A DNA stretch of 64,000 nucleotides, taken from positions 620,001 through 684,000 of the forward strand of contig NZ_JAAGNZ010000001.1 in the NCBI RefSeq assembly GCF_010747415.1. The letters run 5' to 3'. This stretch comes from Spirosoma agri. Lineage in GTDB: Bacteria > Bacteroidota > Bacteroidia > Cytophagales > Spirosomataceae. The position numbers were made by a program, and so were the translations under genes. A model generated the notes under the pieces. It made no database searches and had not been told where the DNA came from. It worked only from the letters and a program-made list of their open reading frames with translations. Below are positions 35,518 to 45,142 of the stretch, piece by piece (the first letter of the stretch is position 1; every line of letters begins with the position of its first letter).

Positions 35518-36051
35518 ATGGAGACTGAAATCATCAATCGGGTTGTCAACAGCGGCCTTGTCACGCTTGATCTGGAAGACTATTATCATCCTGGCGAACG
35601 GGTAGTCTATGATCTGAAAGACAATCTCTATATGGGATTGATCCTGAGGGAGAAAGAATTTCGGACCTTTCTTAAACAACACGATTGGAGTCAGTATACC
35701 GGTAAGAACGTAGCGATCACCTGTAGCGAGGACGCCATCGTGCCGACGTGGGCCTATATGCTGTTGACGCTTCAGCTTCAGCCCTACGCCAATACGATCG
35801 TATTTGGCTCACTGGCTGATCTGGAAGCGAAGCTGTATTTCGATGCCATTGCGCAGATCAATCCCGGCGACTACCAGGATGCGCGGGTGGTGGTGAAAGG
35901 ATGCGCTAAAGTGCCTGTGCCAACGGCAGCCTACGTCGAGATAACCCGCGTTCTGCGCCCCGTTGTGCACAGCCTGCTTTTCGGTGAGCCGTGCAGTACG
36001 GTGCCGCTCTACAAACGACCCAAAGCGCCGGGATTAGTGAGCAACGAATAG
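35518..36051 (+). CDS. DUF2480 family protein
   Basis: A 177-aa soluble protein of the Bacteroidota-specific DUF2480 family. It opens EIINRVVNSGLVTLDLEDYY, then has FLKQHDWSQYTGKNVAITCS, SEDAIVPTWAYMLL and KGCAKVPVPTAAYVEITRVL, with conserved Asp/Cys/Trp/Cys positions. No signal or membrane helix is present. The family has no established function. It is transcribed alone and ends at a good terminator. Confidence 0.88.
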   Translation: METEIINRVVNSGLVTLDLEDYYHPGERVVYDLKDNLYMGLILREKEFRTFLKQHDWSQYTGKNVAITCSEDAIVPTWAYMLLTLQLQPYANTIVFGSLADLEAKLYFDAIAQINPGDYQDARVVVKGCAKVPVPTAAYVEITRVLRPVVHSLLFGEPCSTVPLYKRPKAPGLVSNE

Positions 36052-36107
36052 CTTCACGCCGGTAGTAAGAACCCGGTCAGACCTAGCTAGAAATGACTAT
36101 AATTTGG

Positions 36108-36136
36108 AAGCTCCGCCAGTGGCGGGGCTTTTTTTA
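36108..36136 (+). terminator. Intrinsic terminator of the DUF2480 gene
   Basis: AAGCTCCGCC and GGCGGGGCTT form a 10-bp stem with one G:T pair and a 3-nt loop, followed by a run of T. Confidence 0.85.
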
Positions 36137-36247
36137 TACCTTTCGGGTTAGATAGCTACCGTTCGAAAAAGTTCGGCTGTTGGTTTCGCCTTCATTTAAG
36201 ATATTCGTTTTTTAATTCATACTACCCAATAATCAGCTTCTTTCTCT

Positions 36248-37162
36248 ATGCAACTCGAAATACAGGACCTCTCTAAAACCTACGCCAATGGCGTTCGGGC
36301 ATTGAAATCGATTTCGCTTACCATTTCGCAGGGAATGTTCGGTTTGCTTGGGCCCAACGGGGCGGGTAAATCATCACTGATGCGCACGATTGCTACCCTA
36401 CAGGAAGCCGACAGCGGAAGTGTGCGGCTTACGGGCCTGCCGGTCGACAGCTACACCCCGGAACGTTTGGATGTATTGACCCAGAAAGATGCCGTTCGTC
36501 GGGTATTGGGTTATCTGCCGCAGGAGTTTGGCGTGTATCCGCGCGTGACCGCCGAAGCTATGCTCGATCATATCGCGTCCCTGAAAGGTATTGCCAATAG
36601 TCGCGAGCGAAAAGAAATCGTGGAGGGCTTGCTCCAAAAGGTAAATCTGTATCAGGTCCGCAAGAAAAATCTGGGTACGTATTCGGGCGGTATGAAGCAA
36701 CGATTCGGGATTGCACAGGCGCTCATCGGTAGCCCACGACTCATTATTGTCGACGAACCCACCGCTGGTCTTGATCCCGCCGAGCGGAACCGGTTTCATA
36801 ACCTGCTGTCGGAAATCGGGGAAAATACCATCGTCATTCTATCGACCCACATCGTTGAAGACGTCACGAATCTTTGCTCCGACATGGCAATCATTTGTCT
36901 CGGTGAGGTCGTGGCTACCGGCGATCCGAACGATCTGGTGGCTGGCCTGAACGGGAAAATCTGGCAGAAATTTATTGAGAAAACAGAAATTGACGTGTAT
37001 CGGCGAACGCACCGCGTCATTTCGACGCAGCTTAAAGGAGGTAAAACCCGGCTACACGCCTACAGCGATCTGCCACTATCGGGTTTCGACCCGGTTTCGC
37101 CCGATCTGGAGGACGTGTACTTCGCGAAAATCACAGAAAAAATGGATGTGGTTACTGTGTAG
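36248..37162 (+). CDS. ABC transporter ATP-binding protein
   Basis: A 304-aa ATPase with Walker A (GPNGAGKSS, residue about 37), Q-loop (LPQEFGVYP), signature YSGGMKQR, Walker B (LIIVDEPTAGLDP) and H-loop (STHIVEDV). The C-terminal 80 residues are an extension ending DVYFAKITEKMDV. It matches the DrrA/NatA-type importer/exporter ATPases that pair with ABC-2 permeases. The next gene (42-bp gap) encodes such a permease fused to a peptidase. Confidence 0.93.
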   Translation: MQLEIQDLSKTYANGVRALKSISLTISQGMFGLLGPNGAGKSSLMRTIATLQEADSGSVRLTGLPVDSYTPERLDVLTQKDAVRRVLGYLPQEFGVYPRVTAEAMLDHIASLKGIANSRERKEIVEGLLQKVNLYQVRKKNLGTYSGGMKQRFGIAQALIGSPRLIIVDEPTAGLDPAERNRFHNLLSEIGENTIVILSTHIVEDVTNLCSDMAIICLGEVVATGDPNDLVAGLNGKIWQKFIEKTEIDVYRRTHRVISTQLKGGKTRLHAYSDLPLSGFDPVSPDLEDVYFAKITEKMDVVTV

Positions 37163-37204
37163 ATCTCCCAATACTCACTCCTCGCTCCCAATAGTATCCT
37201 TCCC

Positions 37205-40200
37205 ATGTTTACCGAAATCTTTCGCTTCGAACTGGCTTACCGGCTGAAGCGCCCGGCCACGTATCTCTACGCCCTGATTCTATTCTTATTTACGTTTCTC
37301 TTTGTCATCTATGGCAGTGGTCCGGTCTCGGAGAAAACGAACGTCAACTCGCCTTACGCCATCAGTCAGTTTGTGGTGGTGCTAACCATTTTCGGAATGC
37401 TGATCGCGTCGGCCATTATGGGAGTGCCCGTCTACCGCGACATCGAACATAATACGAAAAATTACTTTTTCAGCTTTCCCATTACCGAACGGGGTTACAT
37501 ACTGGGCCGGTTCTTCGGGTCGTTCGTTGTGTTGCTCGGCATTATGGTCGTTGGTATGCTGGGTATCATCATCGGTTCGTTGCTGGGACCGGTCTTCAAT
37601 CTGGCCGACAACACCGAACGGTTTGGGCCAATCCGGTTTCGTGATTATGCCTATCCATTTCTGTTGTTCGTCGTGCCGAACATGTTTCTGGTCGGTAGTA
37701 TTTTCTTCGGGCTGGTCGCCTTCTCGCGGCAGGTATTCACAACTTACGCCGGTAGTATTCTGCTATTTATCGGCTACCTACTAGGATCGACTTTATCGCA
37801 GGATCTCGACAATAAGCACCTGGTCAACTTGCTTGATCCGTTCGGAAGCTATGCCTACGATACCGCTACCAAATACTGGTCGCCGGTAGAGCAAAATGCG
37901 TTGTTAGTCCCGCTGGAAGGCGATATGCTGACCAATCGGCTCATCTGGACAGGTATAGGGCTGCTGATATTTCTGCTAACAGTCGTTCGGTTCAGTTTCC
38001 CGCGCTTTTTGGCCGTCAAACTCGGACGCAAGGAAAAAGCCGATGTTGACACGATAGCCGCACCATCGCTGGCGAGTTTGCCAACGCCGAAACCCGTTTT
38101 TCGGACGGGGGCTTACGTCCGGCAGATGTTTCGGCAAGGCTGGCTAGAGTTCGGCAACGTCGTTCGGGACCCGTATTTCATCGCTATTCTGCTCGGAGCC
38201 GCTCTGTTCCTGTTTATTGACGGCTGGTTTGGCTCGCAGACATACGGTACGCCGTCGCTGCCAACGACGTTCTCGATGCTGGAAGCCCGCAACGGCAACT
38301 TTTTTCTGTTCGTCCTGATCGTTCTGATTTTCTACACCGGCGAAGTAGTTCACCGCGATAAAGTAGTGCATTACGATACTATTGCCGATGCGCTGCCGGT
38401 GCCCGACTGGATGACTTACGGGTCCAAACTCCTGTCGATGACCTACGTGTGCCTGCTGCTCTGCACGCTTATTATCGTGTCGGGTGTGATCAACCAGACC
38501 GTCAAAGGGTATTTCAACTACGAGTTTTCGCTCTATGTCCGGGATGTATACGGCATCGCGTTCACGCAGTATTTTCAGCTGGTGATGCTGGCATTTTTCG
38601 TCCACACGATGGTCAACCAGAAATTCGTGGGGCACATCGCTACGCTGGCCGTTTACATCGCTATCTGGGCCGTACCCTTGTTTGCCGAGTTCAATTACCG
38701 GTTGGCGTTACCCTTTTCGGGAGGTGGTATTCAGCTGTCTGACATGAACGGGTTTGGGCATTACCTGTCCGGGCTGGCTTCGTTCCGGTTATACTGGTAT
38801 GCGTTCGGTGGGTTGCTGCTGGTGCTGGCGTTGTGGTTCTGGAACCGGGGTGCTGATACGAGTTTTAAATCGCGGTGGCAACTGGCCCGGCAACGCATGG
38901 GTCGCGCTTCGATGAGTGTGTTTGCCCTATTGCTGGTTGCTTTTGTGAGTATGGGGGCCTGGATTTATACGAACGTCAGCGTTAAAAACCGCTATCGATC
39001 CGCCGACGAACGACGCGAGCAACAAGCTTCGTTCGAGAAAACGTACCAAAAATACCGCTATGTGCTGCAACCGAAAATCACGAGTGCCAAGGTCAATGTA
39101 GATGTGTTTCCCGATGATTTTAAAGCCACCGCTACCGGCGCATTTGTGATCGTGAACAAAGGTGATCAACCCATCGATTCGCTGCACCTGACCATGCCGG
39201 CTGACAATTTCCACCGTGAACTGACTACGTTGCTGATCGACGGGAAAAAACCGGGTCTGGTGCTTACGGATAACGTCCTGGGCTATTTCATTTACCGGCT
39301 ACCCAAACGCCTGAATCCCGGCGATTCGGCTCGGATGGACATGGCGGTTACGGGACAATATGTCGGGTTTAGCAATGGCGGTGATAGTCGCGATGTGGTT
39401 TCCAATGGCACGTTCTTTAACGTGGGCATCTTTCCCGGTTTCGGGTACAGCGAGGAACTGGAATTGTCGAGCGATAAATACCGGAAGAAGTACGGCCTGC
39501 CCATCAAACAATGGACACTCCCAGCCCAAAACGATCCGCGTGGCCTGCGCGATTTCCTGTTTACCGACGATGCCGACTGGGTTACGTTCGAAGGGACCAT
39601 TTCAACTACGCCCGGTCAGACGGCCATCATGCCGGGACAATTGTTGAAAACCTGGACCCAGAACGGGCCGGACGGAAAACCCCGGACCTACTTTACGTAT
39701 AAACTACCTGGCTTTTCGGACTATTTCTTCAGCATGTGCTCTGCCAAATACGGTGTCAAACGTGATACGTGGACCGGACCAGACGGGCAAAAAGTAGCGC
39801 TGGAGATCTATCATCACCCGACGCACGACCGCAACCTCGACCGGTTTGTGGCCAGTATGAAAGCTTCGCTGAGCTATTACACAAAAAACTACGCACCGTA
39901 TACCTATCCCGTGTTGCGGGTACTTGAGTTTCCACGCTATTCTTCGTTCGCGCAGTCGTTCCCCACAACAGTCCCTTACTCGGAAGAATTTGGCTGGCTA
40001 GGCGATTTTCGCGATCCGAACAAGACCGATTATGCTTTCTACGTAACGGCTCACGAGATTGCGCACCAGTGGTGGGGGCATCAGATCATGCCCAGCCGAA
40101 CGCGCGGAGCGAACCAGATCTCGGAAACGATGGCCGAATATTCGGCCTTGATGGTGCTTAAACAGCGGTACGGTGCCGATGCCATGCCGAAATTTTTGAA

Positions 40201-40852
40201 GTACAGTCTGGATCAGTATTTAGGCGGACGGGCCAATGAGGATAAGTTTGAGGCCAACATGCTCGATAACGACACGCGTGCGTATGTCTGGTATCAGAAA
40301 GGCTCGATGCTGATGTACGCCTTGCAGGATTATATCGGTGAAGACCGGGTCAACAAGGCCATGAACGACTACATGAAGGCGGCTCGTTTTCGGCAAAAAG
40401 CCCCGTTCACCACGTCGCTGGAATGGTACGGTTTCCTCAAAGCGGCCACGCCCGATTCACTGAAACCCTGGCTAACCGACAACTTTGAAAAATTCACGCT
40501 CTACGATAACCGCATCACCAAAGCCGAAGCGAAGGCCGTGGGGAATGGGCAATATCGCGTAAAATTGTATGTCCGAACCGCAACCGAATATTACGACAAA
40601 ACCGGTAAGGAAATTGCCAAAGGTAAAGGCCCGGTCATCGCGGATATTGCCGTATTGACCGATGATGGTAAAAACAAGGATGGCTTGACGACCAAAGTGC
40701 CGTTGCTGATGCAGAAACGAAGTCTAACGCCCGGCGAACACGTCATTGAGGTAACGGTGAAGGGTAAGCCGGTCAAAGCGGGTATCGATCCGTATAACAA
40801 ACTGATCGACCGCGTTTCGGATGATAATCTGGTGAAAGTAGACATTCAATAA
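37205..40852 (+). CDS. ABC-2 permease fused to an M1 zinc aminopeptidase
   Basis: A 1215-aa protein. Residues 1-600 form an ABC-2-type permease made of two similar halves (FRFELAYRLKRPATYLYALI at the start and a second block near 310). One more helix (about 570-590) is followed by an extracytoplasmic beta domain. Then comes an M1 gluzincin peptidase: zinc motif HEIAHQWW with His950 and His954, and Glu974 in ISETMAEYS (19 rather than 18 residues after the second His). The GAMEN-like substrate loop is not obvious. The fusion is known among Bacteroidota. Its ABC partner precedes it. Substrate unknown; it may process what it exports. Confidence 0.9.
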   Translation: MFTEIFRFELAYRLKRPATYLYALILFLFTFLFVIYGSGPVSEKTNVNSPYAISQFVVVLTIFGMLIASAIMGVPVYRDIEHNTKNYFFSFPITERGYILGRFFGSFVVLLGIMVVGMLGIIIGSLLGPVFNLADNTERFGPIRFRDYAYPFLLFVVPNMFLVGSIFFGLVAFSRQVFTTYAGSILLFIGYLLGSTLSQDLDNKHLVNLLDPFGSYAYDTATKYWSPVEQNALLVPLEGDMLTNRLIWTGIGLLIFLLTVVRFSFPRFLAVKLGRKEKADVDTIAAPSLASLPTPKPVFRTGAYVRQMFRQGWLEFGNVVRDPYFIAILLGAALFLFIDGWFGSQTYGTPSLPTTFSMLEARNGNFFLFVLIVLIFYTGEVVHRDKVVHYDTIADALPVPDWMTYGSKLLSMTYVCLLLCTLIIVSGVINQTVKGYFNYEFSLYVRDVYGIAFTQYFQLVMLAFFVHTMVNQKFVGHIATLAVYIAIWAVPLFAEFNYRLALPFSGGGIQLSDMNGFGHYLSGLASFRLYWYAFGGLLLVLALWFWNRGADTSFKSRWQLARQRMGRASMSVFALLLVAFVSMGAWIYTNVSVKNRYRSADERREQQASFEKTYQKYRYVLQPKITSAKVNVDVFPDDFKATATGAFVIVNKGDQPIDSLHLTMPADNFHRELTTLLIDGKKPGLVLTDNVLGYFIYRLPKRLNPGDSARMDMAVTGQYVGFSNGGDSRDVVSNGTFFNVGIFPGFGYSEELELSSDKYRKKYGLPIKQWTLPAQNDPRGLRDFLFTDDADWVTFEGTISTTPGQTAIMPGQLLKTWTQNGPDGKPRTYFTYKLPGFSDYFFSMCSAKYGVKRDTWTGPDGQKVALEIYHHPTHDRNLDRFVASMKASLSYYTKNYAPYTYPVLRVLEFPRYSSFAQSFPTTVPYSEEFGWLGDFRDPNKTDYAFYVTAHEIAHQWWGHQIMPSRTRGANQISETMAEYSALMVLKQRYGADAMPKFLKYSLDQYLGGRANEDKFEANMLDNDTRAYVWYQKGSMLMYALQDYIGEDRVNKAMNDYMKAARFRQKAPFTTSLEWYGFLKAATPDSLKPWLTDNFEKFTLYDNRITKAEAKAVGNGQYRVKLYVRTATEYYDKTGKEIAKGKGPVIADIAVLTDDGKNKDGLTTKVPLLMQKRSLTPGEHVIEVTVKGKPVKAGIDPYNKLIDRVSDDNLVKVDIQ

Positions 40853-40855
40853 TCT

Positions 40856-41815
40856 ATGAAGCGACAACTTATCAAAACGCGTTTGATTTTCTCCCGGAAG
40901 GTGGCTTACGGATTCGCTGGTCTGATCGTACTGGGAGCCGGGTTGCTCGCGCTGACACCACCCATCTACTGGCGTCCCCCCGCCGACAGTCGACTACCGG
41001 CGGGGGCGCTGGGCAAGGAAATCCGGTATGGCCGCGAGTTGATTGCGCACACTGCCAAATACCTTGGACCAGCGGGGTCGGTTAAGCACCTGTCGAACGG
41101 GATGAACTGTCAGAATTGCCACCTCGAAGCCGGAACAAAAGTACTGGGAAACAATTACGCTGCCGTTTTTTCGACCTATCCGAAGTTTCGTGAACGCTCC
41201 GGTTCGACCGAAACGATCGTGAAACGCGTATCCGACTGCTTCGAGCGTAGTCTGGGCGGTACGGCCCCCGATAGCACGAGTCGCGAGATGAAAGCGATCG
41301 TGGCCTATATGCGCTGGCTGGGTTCCGATGTGCCGCAGGGGCAGCGACCCGATGGCGTGGGATTGACCAAACTGGCCTTTTTGGATCGGGCGGCTGATTC
41401 GACGAAAGGCCAGTTGGTGTACGCCGAGAAATGTCAGGTTTGTCACGGGGCCAAAGGGGAAGGTATGAAAACGCCCGGTTCGTCAGAGTACGTTTACCCT
41501 CCAATGTGGGGACCGCATAGTTACAACGATGGGGCCGGGTTATACCGGTTGTCGAACTTTGCAGGTTACGTCAAAAACAATATGCCATTCGGAGCCAGTT
41601 ATGCGAGTCCGCAACTGACCGATGAAGAAGCCTGGGATGTAGCCGCCTTCATCAACGCCATGCCAAGACCCCATAAAAACCAGGGAAATGACTGGCCCAG
41701 AATCGCCAGTAAGCCTATTGACTTCCCCTTCGGACCTTACGCCGATCCGTTCAGTGAACATCAACATAAATTTGGACCATTTCAGCCGATTGCTGATGCG
41801 CGAAAAGTAAAGTAG
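40856..41815 (+). CDS. Di-heme c-type cytochrome, TsdA-like
   Basis: A 319-aa protein with an N-terminal hydrophobic anchor and two cytochrome c domains. The first heme site is Cys85-Gln-Asn-Cys-His89 within NGMNCQNCHLEAGT; the second is Cys193-Gln-Val-Cys-His197 within KCQVCHGAKGEG. The NGMxCxxCHLxxG context and overall layout resemble TsdA-type thiosulfate dehydrogenase/tetrathionate reductase cytochromes. Distal ligands cannot be assigned with certainty (Met in NMPFGAS is a candidate). It starts 3 bp after the permease-peptidase gene and is followed by a DsrE-like gene. Confidence 0.88.
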   Translation: MKRQLIKTRLIFSRKVAYGFAGLIVLGAGLLALTPPIYWRPPADSRLPAGALGKEIRYGRELIAHTAKYLGPAGSVKHLSNGMNCQNCHLEAGTKVLGNNYAAVFSTYPKFRERSGSTETIVKRVSDCFERSLGGTAPDSTSREMKAIVAYMRWLGSDVPQGQRPDGVGLTKLAFLDRAADSTKGQLVYAEKCQVCHGAKGEGMKTPGSSEYVYPPMWGPHSYNDGAGLYRLSNFAGYVKNNMPFGASYASPQLTDEEAWDVAAFINAMPRPHKNQGNDWPRIASKPIDFPFGPYADPFSEHQHKFGPFQPIADARKVK

Positions 41816-41843
41816 CTTTACTCAAAATCAAAAACTTACAACC

Positions 41844-42302
41844 ATGAAAAAAATTGCCTGTCTATTCGTTCTGGTGTTCTTAGGCGCGATGCTGCCAATC
41901 ATGGCTCAACCAATCGACCCAAGCGCGTTTCATGGTGCCGAAGCTACCAAGCCGCGCTATCGGGCTGTTTATCAGCTCAACACGGGCGATACCTCCGTTA
42001 TCCGGCATGCGCTGGCTAATATTCAGAATTCGCTGAATGATCCACGGTTGAAAGGTAAACTGGATATGGAATTGGTGGTGTATAGTGGTGCGTTCGTCGC
42101 CTATCAAAAAGGCAAAGGCTACTTTGAGAAAGAACTTCAAAGCCTTCAGAAACAAGGTGTTATTCTGGCCATGTGCGAAAACACCATGAAGATGCGGAAG
42201 CTCAGCCGCGACGAGATGTACCCGTTCATCAGCTACGTACCCACCGCCAATGGTGAACTCATCATCCGCCAGCAGGATGGCTGGGCCATCATTCGTCCGT
42301 AA
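41844..42302 (+). CDS. Exported DsrE/DsrF-like protein
   Basis: A 152-aa protein with a Sec signal (ending PIMAQ) and a DsrE-like fold. The landmarks are RAVYQLNTGDTSVIRHALAN, MELVVYSGAFVAYQKGKG and QGVILAMCENTMKMRKLS, with one Cys at the site where DsrE-type sulfur carriers hold theirs. Export is unusual for a sulfur carrier, though the COG1416 subgroup is often exported. Placed 28 bp after a TsdA-like cytochrome gene, it may handle inorganic sulfur (inference). Confidence 0.85.
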   Translation: MKKIACLFVLVFLGAMLPIMAQPIDPSAFHGAEATKPRYRAVYQLNTGDTSVIRHALANIQNSLNDPRLKGKLDMELVVYSGAFVAYQKGKGYFEKELQSLQKQGVILAMCENTMKMRKLSRDEMYPFISYVPTANGELIIRQQDGWAIIRP

Positions 42303-42311
42303 CTTTGCCCC

Positions 42312-43208
42312 ATGCTCGATTTTCGCCTGAATGTTTTTTACACGGTTGCCAAGCGGCTTAGTTTTACGAAAGCAGCCGCTGAACTGTATGTGACGCAACC
42401 CGCCGTTACCAAGCACATTCAGGAACTTGAACACCATTTCGGAACCGCTCTTTTCGATCGGCGAGGTAATCAGATCAGTTTGACCACGGCCGGAAGTCTG
42501 TTGCTGCGTCATGCCGAAACGATTGTGGCAACCTACCGCCAGTTGGCGTTCGATATGAACGCGCTCAAAGGTCAGCCGGGTGGAACGCTACGGCTGGGCG
42601 CCAGTACCACCGTTGCTCAATATGTCATTCCGCCGGTGCTGGCCCGCTTTCACGAACATTCTGCCGATATTACGATATCGCTCCTGAGTGGGAACACCGA
42701 ACAGATCGAGCAGAAGTTGCTTCACAATGACGTTGAGCTGGGGCTGGTTGAGGGACGAACGCACCACAGTGACATTCGCTATACGCCCTTCGTGAAGGAT
42801 GAACTGGTGCTTGTTTGCCGGGCTGATCACCCCTTGGCCGACCGGGATGAGATTACGCTGGATGAGTTGAAGTCAGTACCGATCCTGCTGCGTGAGCGGG
42901 GTTCGGGCTCATTGGAAGTTATCGAGCATGCGCTCAGAGGGGTGGGCCTGCGGCTTACGGACTTGACCATCGAGATGCAACTAGGAAGTACCGAAAGCAT
43001 TAAATCGTATTTGGGTAGCTCGCGGTGCATGGCCTTTGTGTCGATTTTTGCCGTGCAGGATAAAGTACGGGCTGGCTTATTGAAAGTGCTCGATGTGCAA
43101 GGGCTTGCCATACATCGTGAGTTTTACTCCATTCAGCTACAGGGCGTTACGGAAGGACTGGCGGACACGTTCATGCGCTTTGCCCGGCAATACTACACCA
43201 AAAACTAG
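42312..43208 (+). CDS. LysR-type transcriptional regulator, CysL/CbbR-like
   Basis: A 298-aa LysR protein. Residues 1-60 form the winged HTH (LNVFYTVAKRLSFTKAAAEL, YVTQPAVTKHIQELEHHFG, FDRRGNQISLT). A linker helix and a two-lobed ligand-binding domain follow (GGTLRLGASTTVAQYVIPPV, ELGLVEGRTHHSD). The ligand domain is of the CysL/CbbR sort, used in sulfur or carbon assimilation. It lies 9 bp after the DsrE-like gene and is the last of five same-strand genes, unusual for LysR regulators, which are normally divergent from their target. Confidence 0.92.
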   Translation: MLDFRLNVFYTVAKRLSFTKAAAELYVTQPAVTKHIQELEHHFGTALFDRRGNQISLTTAGSLLLRHAETIVATYRQLAFDMNALKGQPGGTLRLGASTTVAQYVIPPVLARFHEHSADITISLLSGNTEQIEQKLLHNDVELGLVEGRTHHSDIRYTPFVKDELVLVCRADHPLADRDEITLDELKSVPILLRERGSGSLEVIEHALRGVGLRLTDLTIEMQLGSTESIKSYLGSSRCMAFVSIFAVQDKVRAGLLKVLDVQGLAIHREFYSIQLQGVTEGLADTFMRFARQYYTKN

Positions 43209-43244
43209 GTTCCCGCTGAACGGGTTGTGTGTGCATATGGCGAA

Positions 43245-44999
43245 CTACTGTACCCGATATAGCCAGATGCGCCAATAGCTCTCCGGTTCGTCAAACACTT
43301 TCTCCAGGCGCAGTTGATTGGCTGCTGCGTTACGAATCGGAACGGCGGATACCACGTATTCGCCATTCAGGGCTTTCAGCGCATTCGTGTTGATCTGGAG
43401 GTGGCTAACCGATTCGTTCTGTGTCTTGCCGAATAAGTAATTCATGCCCAATTCTGCCGTGTAGAGGTAAACCCGGCAGGCGTACGCATCGTAATAAACC
43501 CGCATTTGCCGGGTGCCTTTTTCCAGTTCCGTCGCGATGATCTTGCGGAAGGCGTGTTTATACGGAAGCGGATAATTATTCTGATAGCTGTCCAGCGTGT
43601 AAAAGCCATTGAACTGGGCAACCGATGGATGCATACCCAGGCAGATAACCCGATAATCGGCCTGCGGACGAGCAATGTAGGCGCGAATCTGGGCGAATTG
43701 TTTTTCGGCAAAAAAAGCGCGAAAGGAAGGATATTGCGCTTCCGTGACGAACCCCGTCATTTTGCCTACGTTGATGCACCATTCCTTATTCGCCACGATC
43801 ATCAGCACGAACTGACCAGCCAGAACTAAGCGATTCCAGCGACTATTGGCCCGAAACTGATAAAGAGCCAGGGCAAACAGGCAGAACCACAGCGTTGGCA
43901 GCAGAAAATAAAAACGGTCAAATTGAAAGACCCTGAACTTCATACCCAGCGAACTGTCGCCAAGCCAGACAACGAGGTAGTGATAAAAACCGTGGATCAG
44001 GCAGAAAACACCCGCCACAACGGGTAGGCCCACCAACCACCAGACGGCCCGGCGATCGCTGCGCTGATAGGCCCGCCACGCGCCAACGCCTGCCACTGTC
44101 AGTATGCCAACGGTCAGAAAAGCACCCGTGTTGAACATGGGCCAGACGAACAAATCGGCACTTCGGCGCAGACTGTCCAGCACCTTCATGGAGCGCAGTT
44201 GCGAAAAGTCGAATTCGACCCGTTCGGATACGTAAGTCTGGTGAACGAAGGCGTAAATTAACTCCCATTCACTGGCCAGATAGACGATCGAGAGCAGTAG
44301 TAATCCGAGAACATAAGGCCAGCTGAGCGAGCGCTTATTGATCATGCCAATTACCCCGATTACGCCCAGCGCGATGCAAATGAACAGGCCAGCCCAGACA
44401 AAAAACGAGTAAAAGGGAAAAAAAAGAACGATCAGCCAGTCGGTCCAGCGGCTTTTGTGATGGAGCAGATTCAGAAAGGCGAACAGGAGCAAAGGTTGTC
44501 CACTGACGGATGCCCCGTGCACGGTGTAACAAGGCACGAGCGCGAACAAAAACGCAATGGCGACCCGTGTAAACGCCCACTTCGGGGCTAGTAACAGGTA
44601 TTTTTTTGCCAGTAAGTACATGCCCAGAAAACCAATCCCATGCACGGCGGCAAAATTAACAACCTGCGCTGCATAGGGTGGTAATAGCCAGAAGGACAGT
44701 ACTTCGAGGTTAATTCCCGTCCGGAATGCCGAGCGCGGAATGCCGGTAAACGGTCCTCCGCTCATGGCGTTGGGAATGATCGTGTTGAGGTCGAAGTCAA
44801 AGGCTGTACCCGTAATTTTCAGCAGGTACAGATACAGAAAATCGCTGTCCAGATTGTCATGAATCGTTAAATAAGCGCCTTCACCGAGCCATACATACGG
44901 AAAAACATACAACACCAATAAACCGATGGCCAGGAGCAGATAGGATCGTTCTGATGAAGAAGGCGATGCGTTACTGAACTGATTTGAGCGAGGAGACAT
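43245..44999 (-). CDS. Polytopic membrane protein, DUF6044/YkoS-like
   Basis: I choose the Met at 44997-44999 (MSPRSNQFSNA); an in-frame ATG 13 codons earlier is possible. The 584-aa protein has about 12 predicted helices. The periplasmic loop GEGAYLTIHDNLDSDFLYLY carries a conserved Asp pair typical of membrane glycosyltransferase-like proteins. The C-terminal 150 residues are soluble (YRVICLGMHPSVAQFNGFYT). It resembles the DUF6044 group, possibly a lipid-linked-sugar transferase for cell-surface glycans; activity is unproved. Confidence 0.75.
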   Translation of the reverse strand: MSPRSNQFSNASPSSSERSYLLLAIGLLVLYVFPYVWLGEGAYLTIHDNLDSDFLYLYLLKITGTAFDFDLNTIIPNAMSGGPFTGIPRSAFRTGINLEVLSFWLLPPYAAQVVNFAAVHGIGFLGMYLLAKKYLLLAPKWAFTRVAIAFLFALVPCYTVHGASVSGQPLLLFAFLNLLHHKSRWTDWLIVLFFPFYSFFVWAGLFICIALGVIGVIGMINKRSLSWPYVLGLLLLSIVYLASEWELIYAFVHQTYVSERVEFDFSQLRSMKVLDSLRRSADLFVWPMFNTGAFLTVGILTVAGVGAWRAYQRSDRRAVWWLVGLPVVAGVFCLIHGFYHYLVVWLGDSSLGMKFRVFQFDRFYFLLPTLWFCLFALALYQFRANSRWNRLVLAGQFVLMIVANKEWCINVGKMTGFVTEAQYPSFRAFFAEKQFAQIRAYIARPQADYRVICLGMHPSVAQFNGFYTLDSYQNNYPLPYKHAFRKIIATELEKGTRQMRVYYDAYACRVYLYTAELGMNYLFGKTQNESVSHLQINTNALKALNGEYVVSAVPIRNAAANQLRLEKVFDEPESYWRIWLYRVQ

Positions 45000-45142
45000 A
45001 AGACAATTCCCTAAACCGAGCCAGTCGAACGGTCGCATTCGGGACGGTTTGGTGAGCCGAAATTACTGAAAATCGCTGATAGGTGCGGAATCCTGAAAAG
45101 CCGTTCATGTTTTTCGTAATTTTACCGGTAAACCCAATCATC

